DNA of 64,000 bases from Brachynemurus nebulosus. Its lineage: Eukaryota > Arthropoda > Insecta > Neuroptera > Myrmeleontidae. The stretch covers positions 18,874,916 through 18,938,915 of the forward strand of contig JAPWDM010000003.1 in assembly GCA_035578155.1 (NCBI GenBank), given 5' to 3'. Each line of letters begins with the position of its first letter. Positions within the stretch are counted from its first letter, which is position 1. Under the pieces are notes generated by a model, which saw only the letters and a program-made list of their open reading frames with translations, did not search any database and had not been told where the DNA came from. Of this stretch, positions 36,771 through 50,393 are shown in pieces. A program made the translations under genes and the position numbers.

Positions 36771-36864
36771 GCGTCCATTAGGTCGGAAACGCGGCGCGGC
36801 GCGGTTTTTACATCAATAGGATCTCCGGGACGGTATCGCGCCGCGTTTTCGACCTAGTGGACGC
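36771..36864. mobile_element. 94-bp MITE with CpG-rich ends
   Basis: gcgtccattaggtcggaaac at the left and the complement of the right end (gcgtccactaggtcgaaaac) pair over ~30 bp into gcggcgcg, with two mismatches. A small GC-rich hairpin in AT-rich flanks, with no coding capacity. Confidence 0.85.
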
Positions 36865-37206
36865 ACCTGGATTTATTCAGATGTATTTATCTCTGCTATA
36901 AAAAGCGTAATATAAAATTCCGGAATGGCACATTTATTCGTTGAACCTCATCTACCGCTAATTATATAAAGTTACTAGAAAAATATGATATTTACTGCAA
37001 TTGTTAAATAATAAATACCTAGATTTATTATTGGCTTTATTCATATAAAATTAAAGGTCACTAAAATAGTTTTGATTAAAAATTTAGCCGTCGATTTAGG
37101 TTTCTAATTGTTCCGGTGCTAATTTGTTTATTTTCAAAAGAGCATTGTCATAAATTATTTGCGAAACCAACAATGTCCAGTTTTCATATTTTTCCGGGTA
37201 TATATA
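36865..37206. other. No recognised feature
   Basis: AT-rich spacer. Confidence 0.5.
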
Positions 37207-38607
37207 CAGCGTGAGTTTTTCGAGAGTTGCCATTTTGATTACAGCCAAATCGTTGATTTAATCGAAAAATTGTTTAAATAAGAGTCGTAGATATCGACGG
37301 GGGCAACCGATTGCTATCGGTAGGGGCTTTATAGCTCTTATGGTTTTCGAGTTATGATACAAACTTATAGTTTTTTAAATGGAAACGTATGTTTAAAAGT
37401 TTTTCAAAAATTTGTTTATGATTGAAAACTACCAGTAACACTCAAATTTTCATTGTTTTATCTCATATTTTTGAGTAACTACGTTTTAAAAATGACACTT
37501 TTAAATTTCCTACTCAAGTGCACAGTTAGGATTTTACGTAATTTAAAAAAAATTTTAGCTCAATATGCCGCCATTTTAATCAATGTAGGTAACGAAAAAT
37601 TAAACGATTATTACGTTTTCCATCGGAAATTAAAATTATTAAATAGATTAAATTATCGTATAAAAATGATATTTAAATACAATAAGGAAATAAAATTTCA
37701 GTTTTAATTCATTGAAAAATAAAAAAAATTACTTTTCTGAAATGTCACTGTTTGACAGATACATAGGCGTCTAAACATATTTGTAGCAAGTATTTTTAAA
37801 GCAAATGAAAAGTTTTTTGTGAAAAAACTCCTCCTTTTTAATTTGATTTGTAATAAAAAGAAAATACTATCGATTTTCAAATATTTTTACACTATTTGAG
37901 TACATTAATTAATAATATTTTCGTTCCCAATTAACCTCACTTTGCTACTATTAAGAAATGCCAATGTCATTTTGATTCGTATTGGTTATGTCCCTTTATT
38001 TCACCTGCAACTTTGTCGTTCTATAAATAAATAAAAAATAAATTTATTATTCGGTAAATTAATTAAATACTTCAAATTATTTTAAAATTAAGTTACTTTA
38101 AATACTAATCTTTTAAAATAATTTGATTTTATTTTGCAAAAATGTTAAAAACTTGAAATAGAGCCCTGCATCTTTACTCCAAAACTACACTCCAAAAACT
38201 ACCACTTGTATTACAGAGAATGATACTAAATAAAGTTCTTTTCTTGGATATAATAGAAATGTTAGCCGCTAAAACGCCGGTTGAAAGAGCCTCAAATACA
38301 TATGCATATTTCTACCACCTAATTGCTAAATTAAAGAAAAATTAAAAAAATAAACTTGGGCAAAAAATTTTTCTTTTCATTTATATTTTTAATTGATGCA
38401 TTAGATCAGTTTTATTGAAAAATTAACATATAGTCTCATTTAAAAATCTACAAGTTTGTATCATGACTCGAAAACCATAAGAGCTATAAAGCTCCTAACT
38501 ATAGCAATCGGTTGCCCCGTCGGTATCTACAACTTTTATGTGAACAATTTTTCGATTAAATCAACGGTTTGGCTGTAATAATAATAGCAACTCTCGAAAA
38601 ACTCACG

Positions 38608-38610
<3 letters not shown>
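37207..38610. mobile_element. TA-flanked element with ~190-bp TIRs (family B), copy 1
   Basis: The termini CAGCGTGAGTTTTTCGAGAG and its complement at 38591-38610 sit in TATATA flanks. The arms 37207-37399 and 38425-38610 pair at roughly 80%, including gctataaagctcc and ggttttcgag. The interior frame at 37453-37707 (84 codons, Leu/Lys/Asn-rich) shows no transposase motif. A shorter relative is at 42213-42655. Confidence 0.85.

Positions 38611-38674
<64 letters not shown>
38611..38674. repeat. (TA)n microsatellite at the element border
   Basis: About 32 TA units start exactly where family B ends, so they may have grown from the TA target duplication. Confidence 0.95.
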
Positions 38675-38679
<5 letters not shown>

Positions 38680-38971
38680 ATTCCCATTATCCTACAGGAG
38701 AATATAATTACTATGGGAGAGGGTAGGTGTAGGAGGGTAGTCAAATCAGTTTGAATTTATATATTATTATATTGTTTATATATTATAATAAATATTATAA
38801 TACATAATTCTAATCAAAATATGGACGTATAGGGTTGTTAAACGGACGGCCATATTAAAATTACATATTGATCTGTCATAACATATTATTATATATGAAT
38901 TGTACAGTAAATTTCAAAAATGTTTTGTAATACTCTGAAAAAATTTTATTATTTACTTTGACTAAAATCTG

Positions 38972-39190
38972 CAAGTATTGTCCGTTTCACTTAAATTTGA
39001 CCATGATTCATCACTTATGAAATTAAATAATTTCCGTTTTCTTGGCTTTATCTCTTTCATTATTGCACTTGCGTAAATTTCAAATTTGCAGTTTGTTTTT
39101 AGAAAAGAATAGAACATTGATTTGTCTCGAATATAAGATTTAATTTTTAAACGATGACTCATGCTCAAATGTATTTGAAACGGGGTATAT
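38972..39190 (-). repeat. Dispersed repeat family A, copy 3
   Basis: On the minus strand it is collinear with copy 1 without indels over about 180 bp. Confidence 0.85.
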
Positions 39191-39336
39191 TTTTAAATCA
39201 TCAATATTGGTTACACTGGTTACACACACCGTAGCTAATAAATGTTAGACCTTCCCATTTCTAAGGCTAACTCTGGCGTTCAGATAGTTGAATGGATTCT
39301 ACTCCTATGGTCTGTGTCTTTGCTCAAAGTTTATTT

Positions 39337-39458
39337 TTAGCGAATTTTCAGAATGAAAATTCAGCTATTACAGCAGCTCTTATGGTAAGACCTAAGCCCG
39401 GGACTATACCAGAAATTTGTTTTGGAGCCTCTAGAACCCGAAAATCTACTTCACTAAA

Positions 39459-39546
<88 letters not shown>

Positions 39547-39730
39547 TTATGTGTGTACGCGATAACTGTCGAACGAAACACCCAACTGGTATGAAATTTG
39601 GTGAAAACCTTGAAATCTCCCAATCGTTGGATGAGTTCGTTAGTCAGACACGTCGGATGCCCGGAAGTAGGTTTTTTGGGCACTTTTGGCAAAAAGTGTC
39701 TAAAGTGCTAAAAACATTAGAATTCAAAGG
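39337..39730 (+). mobile_element. Family C, copy 3, with (TA)n
   Basis: It begins at the hairpin gaattttcagaatgaaaatt followed by agctattacagcagctctta. After the microsatellite it continues with gagttcgttagtcagacacg, as in the copy at 59248-59895. The terminal tgcgacagggg segment is not present downstream. Confidence 0.65.
39462..39542. repeat. (TA)n microsatellite
   Basis: About 40 TA units, the longest tract in the window, inside a family C copy. Confidence 0.95.
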
Positions 39731-42212
39731 TTTTTTTTTATACCATTGCAAAAAGCACATGAAATTGAACAAAAAACGTCCTTAGAGCGATACTTGTTTG
39801 TCAGCTGGTTCTCCAGAAAAATTAAAAATAATTTACAAAATTTTGGGTTAAAGATTTTTTGTCTTTGTCTAACACCAGCTTAACATACTCCATATTATTT
39901 ACTTTAATTACATGTATACCGTAGACTGCGTTTAGATTGCCCTGAATATGTATTAAAAATTTTTGATCCGATTGTTTTTAAAATACTAAAAATAATATCT
40001 AAAAATTATAAGAGAATCATTATATAATGAAATTTTGACCAATTATACTATAATTTTTCTTTAATCGAATAAATCTTTTATATTATCTGTGAGCATAAAC
40101 GGGATTTTATATATCTATAAACAAACTAGACAACTGTCAATATCTAGATTGTCATTTTGTTTTTGTTTTGAATTCAAATGATATAAGGCGTTCTAAAACG
40201 AAACTCACCTAATTCGTACAAAACGAGTTATTCAACAAAAAAAACTGGAAAAGACAAGTTTTATCACAAATTACTAGCTAGGCTAGTTTTGCTATAACTA
40301 TAATTTGAAGTAAACCCCTGTTTGATTAAACTTCTAAGCAATGCAAACTGAAGAATTCAATTTCCATCACCAATTCATTTTCGATCAAAAGTAAAAAAGG
40401 TTAGTTTTAGTTTCAACGCCTCATATTATTTCTACTGAAAAATGATAAATTTTTGACATTTGACATTTTGTAATATAAGTAGTATCTCAGAATGTCACAA
40501 CCATTAAAATTCCATATTTTTTCAAATATGAAGAAGGGAATATATAAATAATTGATCCCAACATGAAAGATTTTTGTATAAATTGGTATGTAATCTTAAA
40601 ACTTAGGTCAGTGAAAATCGATTCAAATTTCAAGGTCACTTGATTAATTAGTATTCTAAATCTGTTCAAATGTATCTTGTTCAAATTTTATGTGATATAA
40701 CTTATGTGTATTTTGAAAACTTATCATCTTTCTGTGTGCCAGTCCTGTGTATAAGAATTTCATTTTCACTATCGCAGAAATATCATAAATTTCATAAATT
40801 CATATTTTTTGAAATTATTTATTTCACAGAAAAATCTTAAATTATGAAAAAGCTAAGTAATAACACCATAAAAAAATTAAGTAAAGAAAATATTTATTTC
40901 AAATAATAGCCTGACTATAAAAGCATTTATTATTTTATATGCAATTTAACTCAAATGTCAAAGTTTTTCACAAAACTTAAGATTCATAACATTCACGATT
41001 CTTTAGAGACCAAATCGATACAGAGATCGTAAAAAATTTTCGGGATCGGAGATCGATCTTTTCGAATTTAATTTTTTTTTTTTGATATTTTTTCAAAATT
41101 ATTGTAAAATATGTTTAACTATTTATGTTGCCAAATAATTTTACCACTGTTATGATTCATTTATAGAAAATTGAGTCAAATTTTGGATTTATGGGATTTT
41201 CTCCTGCATCGATTTTTGGTTTTACGATTCGAAATGATCCACACGATCGATTTTTTGGCCAGAGATCGGAAACCCTAATAATAATACTGTGGCCACAAGC
41301 TAAAGTATCTTAGGTCTAAAATTTTTATTTTGCAGAAGCTTAAACTACTGTTTTTGTGCTGTAAAATTTTTATTATTTGAGTTAAATGTAGGTCAACTTG
41401 GCATTATTATGTAATATTGTAATCTGAAAATAAGTAATTAAAGAATACACATTTATTCGTAAGATTTTTATTTTATTTTCATTAATTGAATTACACAATT
41501 GAATGAAATGCATTGTGATAAATTCAAGAACGACGACAATGAATCCAAATGTTTTTTTTTTTAAGATTTCTTAAATAATAAATACACAGTTATGTTAAAA
41601 AAAATTATGTCTCAAATAAACTAAAAATTATTCACAAAAGAATGAAAATTATTCAATTTTTAGAACACTTTAATATTATCACATAAGATTTAAATGTATA
41701 TTGTCTTATCACTGGTTTAAATAATACATGTAATTAATATATTTTTATATAATTAATTAGGTAAATTGCATTTTGACACACAAACATTTACACATTTCAC
41801 TATTTCAGACAATGATGTCAGCCATTTTGCGTCTGCGTATTAAGCTGTCCGGTGTCGTTGCGCGTCAAACCATAATAATTGGGATAATAATCATATAGGT
41901 ATAGCAACGCGGGAAATAATTTAATTTTTTAAAATAGATTTTTATATTTAATATTTTATAAGAGCCACAGAAATAAACAAAAATGATTATTTTTGATAGT
42001 TTTATGGCTCTTAATGGAGAAAAATGTGAAGCTTTTAGGAATAATCGTTCATAAAATTTTTTAACGTGGGTATATCAACTTATATTTCCTAAACTACATG
42101 AAAAAAACATTTTAAATCCGTGTTTTCATCACTATGAGCTTAAGATTTATGCTAATTACACCCATTAATGTTGGCTACCTATATATATAAATATATATAT
42201 AGATAAGTATAT
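39731..42212. other. No recognised feature
   Basis: 2.5 kb of AT-rich sequence. No gene, repeat copy or terminal repeat was identified. Confidence 0.5.
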
Positions 42213-42655
42213 ACCAGGTGAGTTTTTTGAGAGTTGCCATTTCTGTTACAACCAAATTTTTATGACCGAAATGGTACTGGAAAAGTAACCAGGTAATGTA
42301 ACCACGAAAAATACTATCGGTTGAACTAGCCTCAAGTACATATGCATATTTTTACCGCCTAACTGATAAATTTGTGAAAAATTAAAAAATTAAACTTGGG
42401 TAAAAAAAATTTTTTTGCTCATTTATGTTGTTAATTATTATTAATGCATTAGGTCAGTTTTATCGTAGAATTAATATATAGTCTCATTTAAAAATCTATA
42501 AGTTTGTATCATAGCTCGAAAACCATAAGAGCTATAAAGCTCCTGATATAGCAATCGGTTGCCTTCGTCGATATCTACAATTCTTATTTGAAAAATTTTT
42601 CGATTAAATCAACGGTTTGGCTGTAATAAAAATGGCAACTCTCGAAAAACTATAG
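42213..42655. mobile_element. Family B, copy 2 (internally deleted)
   Basis: The ends ggtgagttttttgagagttg and the complement of gcaactctcgaaaaacta are family B termini. The interior matches only the right part of copy 1 (catatgcatatttttaccgc, tagcaatcggttgcc). It is a 440-bp derivative of the 1.4-kb form. Confidence 0.8.
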
Positions 42656-42734
42656 TATGTAAATACAGTATTTAATATGTTTTTTGTGTGTCCTAAAACA
42701 TGTAGCTTTTGATATACGAGGTTGAGAAAGCGTA

Positions 42735-42812
42735 TGCGCGATATGAAATCCTCCAGTATCTAATTTATGAAAATTCGCTATGTTATGCAGATGCTGCGAC
42801 AGGGGTATTTAA
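42735..42812 (+). repeat. Family C terminal fragment
   Basis: tatgaaatcctccagtatct, then ttatgcagatgctgcgacag and gggta, match the end of family C. Confidence 0.7.
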
Positions 42813-44848
42813 ATTTTGATCAAGATCATAATAATGCGCAGATTATATAGTCTGAAGCCTGTGGGCCTTCACCATAAAAAAAAAGATTTAAAAATTTTAA
42901 TTAAGTTTTAGATATTAAGGTCTTTTTCTCATAAAGGGTGACTGCACAGTTTTTTTTTTTGGGGGGGGGGGGTTAATACGACGGAACTCTTTAGCTTCTA
43001 TGAAAGTTGATCAACGTTCTATGCGGTAAGAGCGCGCCAATCGAGTCAGAAAAATCTTTTAGATAAGGATTTATAAGCTAAACTAAACAAATGTTTTGTG
43101 TTTCGGCAAGAAGATTTACTTACATAGTTGCCAAAAAAAAATATGTACTAGTCGACCCATAATTGCAGAAATTGTAAAAAAATTGTGATGCAAACTTTTA
43201 AAAAAAAAAAACTTATGAATGTTTCTTCCTCTAACGCTAGGGCTTAAATGGAACAATCCTTCTCTGTCATATATACGGAGACGAGAAATTCGAAAAAAAA
43301 AATACAAATACTTGCTTTACAATAAAATTTTTGTAGGCTAATTTTCTCTTTAGTAGGACACTTATCACAAGTTTAATCTAGTGGTCTACTATCTGATAAG
43401 CGACTATACATCCTTGTCTTCAGTAATCGTTTCCACTGTTATTATAACTTATTTTGAATGGGTGCAAGAATTTATAAAAATCGTACAATCGAACAACTTG
43501 TGATGATTTTTCCTTGAACATTTAGTAACCCCGAAATCTAAGAAAAACCATTTTAGAACTGCATTAGTCAGGAATACTCTTAGAATGATTTGAAAACAGA
43601 ATTTACCACAATTATTACGATAAATTAGCGTAAACTATGGATTACATTTTTTCAGAAGTGATTTCCACCTCCCAGTAACAAAAATTGTAAATTTACTCAC
43701 TCAAAAATTTTGTATTTTCGAATTTCAACTATTTTACTGAAACGATCATGCGCATTACAAGGAAAAGTACTTAATTGACTGAAATTCTTCTAGGAAGGTA
43801 TATTTTTGTAATTCATTGTACTTATATCGTTATATAAATACACAAATGGCCTATATTTGAAAATCAAATCTCTAGTGACATTTTTATCAATGACGGTATT
43901 AAATATTTATCAAAATATTTTGCATACATACGTACATATTACTGTTATGATTACTATTTTATATGTATTGTATATTATATATATTTATTTAGATTTATTG
44001 AGCTTCCAATTACTATGGAAAGTCAATTGTATTGTACATACATATTATGTATATTCGTACATACAATTACGATGTATAAAGTATGCATATTGCAGTATTT
44101 TTAACCAATTTCATACTATATATGCTGCCTTTGTTCATGAATATTAACTCTTTGAATAGCATTTGTGAATGGTATCATTGTGTACTACTGACTCATTGGG
44201 TTGAGACCGATCGAAAATTTGCTTTCTAGGGTTGTATACCTTAAATGAAAAAACGGGACCCTTATAGCAACACTTTCGTATCCATCTATTCGTCGGTCAC
44301 AGAGATTTTTCTCGAAAATTATGTAACCGTTTATCAATGATTTGGAAAAAATTATTTTAATTAAATAATACCTATATTGCGGTATTAAGTTGTTGTTATT
44401 TCTAGGAATTAATGTAGTTCTATAAAAAAAAATATTCATAGAAATCATCTTTCGTTTTAATTTACAATTTTCTTGTTTCTTTGAATGAAAAAACTAGGAA
44501 TACAAAAGCTTCTGTTGGCATTTCGCTTTGGATTTTGTATTATTAAATACAATTTGAGGTTAGGAAGCTAAAGATTTTCGTATCAGGCTTTAATATTTGT
44601 GACTTCCGTCGTATTAACGTGAGTGCCAAAGTTATTTTAAAATGGATTACTAATTGATGATCGTCCGGCATAAAGGCTGAACGTACCAATTTTAATATTG
44701 TCGGGAAATCAATAAAAACTAAATAAAATCTGAAAAAATTTATCGAAAAGGAAAACAAAAATTTGGATGTAGGTATTCTTAAAAAATTGTATAAAAAAAT
44801 TACAATGGTACAGTGTAATATCATTAATTCAAAAATTTTATTGGACCT
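42813..44848. other. No recognised gene; a T-run next to a G-run
   Basis: A run of 10 or more T precedes 12 G at 42961-42972. The part at 44225-44345 (gggacccttatagcaacact, tccatctattcgtcgg) resembles a widespread insect repeat segment. The frames at 43857-44147 and 44185-44448 are unrecognised. Confidence 0.5.
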
Positions 44849-45537
44849 AGGGTCGATTGCACCAACATTAATTTAATCAGAACTTAATGGCCATTAGTAA
44901 ATCAGAGATTAACTAACTCCAATTTGCGTGTTGCACCATTTAAAATATACCAATGGTTAACTAATGTACGTTAACGGTCAATTTTCACTAGCAAAGGTGT
45001 TTGATTTGTTTTTATAGGACATGAAATGAGACACAAGAGAAGTAAATGCTAGTAAGTTCATAATATCACATGGTTAAAAAATTTAAATCTGCATATTTTG
45101 AAAATAGGTAGCGGCTACTTGATTTATATAATATTAGAAAATATATAATTTATGTTTACCTAAAACATTTTGAAACTGTAATTTGACGATTGTGAAGATA
45201 CTTTTCAATTTAAAAATGGAAAAATGAAATATATACCAAAATTTTAGAAAAAAAGAAAAGATAATTTTAATTGAAATTGTCCAAAAGTATATTTCAATAG
45301 TCGAAAATAAATATAAATATTAGCAATACTAGGGAAACTAGCATCAAAATATGCACTAAACGCTGATTAAATATTTAATTGCCCAATATCCATCCATTAA
45401 CTTAACGGACGATTTAATCATCAGTTAACAAAAATTACCCTTGGTGCAACAGATAATCAGAGATTTTAACTACAGTTAAAGTTAATCATTGATTAAGGTC
45501 TTAACGGCCGATTAATAATGTTGGTGCAATCGGCCCT
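44849..45537. mobile_element. TIR element with GATTGCACCAACATTAAT ends (family P)
   Basis: The left end AGGGTCGATTGCACCAACAT pairs with the complement of the right end. Weaker pairing runs on through several ttaatc/gattaa-type motifs to a second gttgcacca on each side, so the arms are about 90 bp. No coding capacity and no clear target duplication. Confidence 0.8.
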
Positions 45538-45865
45538 CAAAGTTTAAAAATTCAGACATGGTGGAAGTACAATCGGTATATATGCATGAAATTAGACTGT
45601 TTCCTTACATAAAATGCAATTTTATATAACTATTGAAGTAACAAACTTAGGACTTTCAGATTTTAACATGTTATTGATGACGGTACGTACAATATTTTCC
45701 ATTTTGTAAATTATGGCACTTACAGCCTTTCTGCCGGACAGTCTTCAATTGTAGATCGAAAATGACCTTTATTAACATTTTGCATAAGGTGTGTCGCAAC
45801 ATTAACAACTCTTTTAACATATTCACAGTTTAATACGTAACAAATATAATTTTCTTTGTCTATTA
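45538..45865. other. No recognised feature
   Basis: Spacer between two TIR elements. Confidence 0.5.
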
Positions 45866-46113
45866 CAGCAATTCCCCAAAGAACACAATTAACTGGTTCC
45901 GTGTTCCTTGAAACCGTGCTGTTCGAGACTACCAAAGATAGGCATTTTCTATTACAAGTGTGAAAATAAAAAAAATATAAAAAAATTTCAAAGAAATAAC
46001 GCAACGAAATTTGAATTACATTCTTACTTACATATTTGTATGTAATGCGTATTTATTTCGATTAAAATTGAATGGAAATGAGCATTCGTTAGCTCTGAAG
46101 TCGGTCTATCATA

Positions 46114-46225
46114 AAACGGTGCATCGCAGCTCAAAAATAACGAAAGTTTTGAAAGCTTAAGCGAAGCAAGTTGTGGGTATTCCAAACATATTGCGACTGT
46201 TGAAACCTACTTTTCCTTATCGAAA
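46114..46225 (+). repeat. Direct repeat within family S, unit 1
   Basis: aagcttaagcgaagcaagtt, then gtgggtattccaaacatatt; matched at 46393-46511. Confidence 0.8.
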
Positions 46226-46392
46226 ATTATCGACAACGAACTACTTATCATAAATTGGTTACAATTGTTTAATTTAAGCTCTATTAGTCCAGCTGATTTG
46301 GTCACCATAAGAATATTTTTGAAAAAATTAGTTTTCGATATTTTTCAAACATAAACATTTCAAACATAAACATTTGATCGTAAATATGTCGT

Positions 46393-46511
46393 AAACGGTG
46401 CGTCGTAGCGAAAAAATAACGAAATTTTTGAAGGCTTAAGCGAAGCAAGTTGTGGGCATTCCGAACATATTGGGACTGTCAAAACCTACTTTTCGTTATC
46501 GAAAATGATCG
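46393..46511 (+). repeat. Direct repeat within family S, unit 2
   Basis: About 85% identical to unit 1, with the shared phrase gcttaagcgaagcaagttgt and ending in ttatcgaaaatgatcga. Confidence 0.8.
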
Positions 46512-46870
46512 ATGTTGAAAATAACGACATTTTCTAAATTTAAATTTGTAAATTTCTACATATTTGTTATCATTTATATTACAAAATTCTCAAAAATTTT
46601 AGTAGATTTTAATTCCAGCATTTTTCTTTTATAATGTCAGATTCAATTTACACGATTTTTATTCGTGTAAAATGTAAATCAAATCCACATGGGACTGGTA
46701 TATTCGCGTACATTGGAGACCGATGTAACTTTATATCAAATACAGTATATAATATACGTATTTTATTCTTTTTCAGAAGAATTACTTAAAAATCGTGTTG
46801 TTTGAAATCGTGTAATTCGGGGGAAAGGTATTCGTGTTCTTCGAGAACCGTGTTCTTCGGAGGTTACCTG

Positions 46871-49800
46871 TACACACATGATAAAATTCCGTCAGAAATA
46901 ATCTTTTTTCCTATAGGGTATATTATCATTAGCTGATTATACCTAGAAGAGAAATATTCCCGTTTATAATGTAGTATTTTACATACAAAACTTGGCAACA
47001 GTGCCGTGTAAGGTTATGTTAGATGGGTGGCAGCCCGAAGGCAGCGGTGAGGGTAGGGCGTACAAAGCGTTACGTGAGTCTAGAGAAATGTTATGTTTAT
47101 AAAAATCGAAATTGTAGAATATTGTGTAGATACATATGTATATTTATGATGTGGTGGTGGGGCTGTGTAGTTACTATGCATTTTCAGTTAGAAATATACT
47201 CTTAGTTTGCTACGGTAGCATCTTATTGAAAGAAAATGAGATTGCATTTAAAATTCATAAGCGTGGAATTATTATTATAAAATGTTGTATTCACTACATT
47301 TTGAATATCATTATACACATTGTATTTAGATACAGTGTATAAGTGCAAGTATCGGAGATACACAGAATAACATGAAACAGTATGAATGTGTTGATAATGA
47401 TGTTCAAGCATCACTACTGACAAGGAGATTCACCCCGAGTGAAATTCGCAATTTTGATGAAACTTCGCTGGTGTGTAGAATAGGCAAAAATAAGGGACCC
47501 GTATATTTTTTTATCAGCCACCTTTCACGTTTACCGGGTGAAACCAGCCCCTAAAGTTGAGGGTTCAAATCGTATTTGTTAAGATACCTCGAAAACTATA
47601 AGAGATAGACGAAAACTTTAAGTTGACGAAATGTTACTCTTTGAAAAGCCTATTAATCTGAATAGGTTACACCAGTGTCAGGTTCATAAGAAGGGCTGAA
47701 GGGGTGAAAATGGGGGTAAATTTTCTTGTACAGCCTAAGTGGTTCAATGTATCAAATTGTTACCATCACAAATAGAAAGAGCACCAAAAATTTGGGGACA
47801 CGAGTTTTTGCGTTTTTCCGAAATATGTGTAGTATTCAAAGAATAGAAAGAAGAAGAAAAAGAGGGTAAATTATATTGCATTATTATTGATTGCACATAC
47901 CTTCTATATTTTTTTTTATTTTTATGTTTATTTCATCATGTGAAAAATTGCGAATTTCATTCTGGGTGACAAACAAGCAGTTTGTACATGATTAATAATA
48001 GTTGTATTAAAAGTTTTTTCCTCCTTGCAAACATTCATTCAGTGCGATATCTTTCTGCAGTCCTTATTTTAATTTTACGACAATGTGACGTTGTGGCTTC
48101 ATGCTCTGCTTTGGGGATGTCAAATAAATAAAGCCAGTTCTTTAAAACTATTCTACATATTCTGTACAATAAGCTGTTTACTGTTTAGTAAATTGTTGCA
48201 TCAATAATACTCATGAATTGCATATACTCGCGTTTACATTATGCATAGATAAATATGCATTAGATATTATAGGTATCGTATTGTATTGTACAATTTTGTT
48301 TAAATTTCATTTGTATAGAGAAAACCTAGTACTAGATTTATATGAAATTTATTCTTCAATAAATAGAAAAAGGAAAAAGGTTGGTATCAAAATAATTATT
48401 ATTCGTTGAACAAAATTGAGGAAGAAATTTGAAATTTTTCAACGATACAATTTAGAATCATTTATGTTTACAGTAATAATACCTTTTGAAAATTATTAGG
48501 ATACAAAATTTATAAAATCTGGGCTTTAGATAAACATTGACAATTGACAGAACACCATTATAAGGGATCAAAAAATTTTATTTTTTAAAATATTTTTTGC
48601 AAGTTTGAAACATTTGACAATTTGAGACAATTTGGTTAGGTATTTTTTGCAAAATAACATTTCTTAACGCTAATAAAATCGATACGCAAATCCGAATATT
48701 AATAATTTGATTTACCAAATTTTTGTGTTTTCAGCTTTCTTCAAAAATTGATATTTTCTGCAATCTTGTAACTAAAGTGTGTTGTAATAGATTGTTACAT
48801 TTAATCCCTATGGAGCAGTGCAGAGTATACGGTGTTTGTTTGAAAATGAACAAGTAATGTTCGAAAAAATTGTCACATTACAAGAATTTATAGTGGTAGT
48901 TTGTAAAATATTTGTTTTATTATTTATAAATATGAAATATCATAAAGTAACGATCAAAACCAATTATGATTGTTAAAAGGAAGCTTATTGTTTTGATGAA
49001 AAATTTAGGAATGCTGATTTGAAATTCAGAACACTTTATTTAATTCGGGTTTTTATTTTTAATATTTCCAGAGCTTTCAAATCTTATATTTGCTTACTAA
49101 ACTGATTTTATTGTTAACATTTATTATCAAGTTTATCTTCTTTTGATTATATTTTTAAAAATTGTTTGTAAATTCTCGCATTTCTACTTTAAAGAGTGAC
49201 CTTAAGGAGTAAAAATGTTATATACATCCTTACAATCGCGGTTCATTTGACTGTACGAGCTAATATTGAAAATTAGACATAAAAATAAAGTTGAGGTTTC
49301 CACGGTCTGTATAAAGCTATTAAATATGGCTTGGGTTGTTCACTGTAACAGCACGATTTTTGCGTTCGCTGGACCAGCACGCGCTGTGCCAGCATATAAT
49401 CAGTTTATTTATGGATCACAAGTTGATTTACAAGATGAAGATGTAAAAACCGAAATTCTTGTAGTTATAAAATCTGATGTTTTATAAATAGGTAGATGGA
49501 GAAAACGTATTATTATATAAATTTATGGCCATTCTTTACCAATTTGAATCTCAATATAATTGCTATATCATTTTTTTTATTTATTATTACTCTTTTTTTA
49601 CGAAAACAAAATATAAAAATTTATTTTTTCAATTTTTTTTTTGTGGAAAAAATCCAGAGTATACGTAAAAGTTTTTATTCATTCGGGATTTGTGGCTCTA
49701 TAAAAATCCCCCGGTCACATCATTGACATGGAGAATGAAAGTCGACAATCATAGTTATTTAATTTCCGTATTTTATACAAAAATTTAATACTTCCGGTTT

Positions 49801-50393
49801 TTCGAAGTAGATGGTTAGGGGAGAATGGGACAAATATGAATCTCGGGGTAATTATACGTTGGAGACTAAGTCACGTCCGTATTTATCCCATTTTCCTCCA
49901 TATATTTTGTATTTTTTTTTTTTAAACAATTTTTTTGTTATTATTTTTTTTTTTTGTCGGTAACATGTGTATTTATATTTTTTTGATAAAAACAGCTAAT
50001 ATTTTATGTAATATTTAAAAAAAGGGCTTTAAAAAAATTTATGAAAGGATATACAACCTACGTTTTTTTAAAATTTTATTATTAATTAATAATACTTAAT
50101 TGCTTTCGTTTTTTTGTTCCTGAAAGTTTATTCCTGTAATTATTATCCTGTGTGCAGGATGATGGTATTTTTTATTGCTTCTATGACTAATGAAAGCTTT
50201 AACCTTTTTTTTTGGTAATGGTTGTGAATTCAGAGTGAGTATATAAGGTATAGTAATAACAATTCGAATACGGTATTAATATAAATGGCATATCTCAATT
50301 CTATCTGTACGGCATATGAAAGTGGAAGAAACGTACTCTTTGATATATGTATACTCAATTATATTATTTGGTATTAGCAAATAATTTGAATTA
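46871..50393. other. No recognised gene over 3.5 kb
   Basis: A GC-richer patch at about 46995-47080 (gtgccgtgtaaggttatgtt, cagcccgaaggcagcgg) could be a 5' exon or promoter remnant. The plus frame at 49266-49487 reads through a less AT-rich patch, including AGPARAVPAYNQFIYG, that I do not recognise. Neither has supporting splice sites or partner exons that I can identify. Confidence 0.4.

Larger units (their letters stand above)
45866..46870. mobile_element. TA-flanked TIR element (family S)
   Basis: The ends cagcaattccccaaagaaca and the complement of the right end (caggtaacctccgaagaaca) pair imperfectly and are each flanked by TA. Repeats of gtgttcttcga and gttctcgaagaac occur near the right end. 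The interior holds a ~115-bp direct repeat. The minus frame at 45720-46004 straddles the left border and is not a gene. Confidence 0.6.

Noticed and set aside
37453..37707. 84-codon frame as a transposase of family B
   Set aside because: No DDE/D or helix-turn-helix pattern. The composition simply mirrors AT-rich DNA.
220..39190. Family A keeps a shared reading frame (around NAIMKEIKPRKRKLF) open in several copies, hinting at a coding origin
   Set aside because: Comparing copies 1 and 3 codon by codon, almost all differences change the amino acid and fall on first and second positions. There is no sign of coding constraint, and other copies have stops or indels.
47555..47575. ggttcaaatcg as a tRNA B box
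   Set aside because: Isolated match with no tRNA structure around it.
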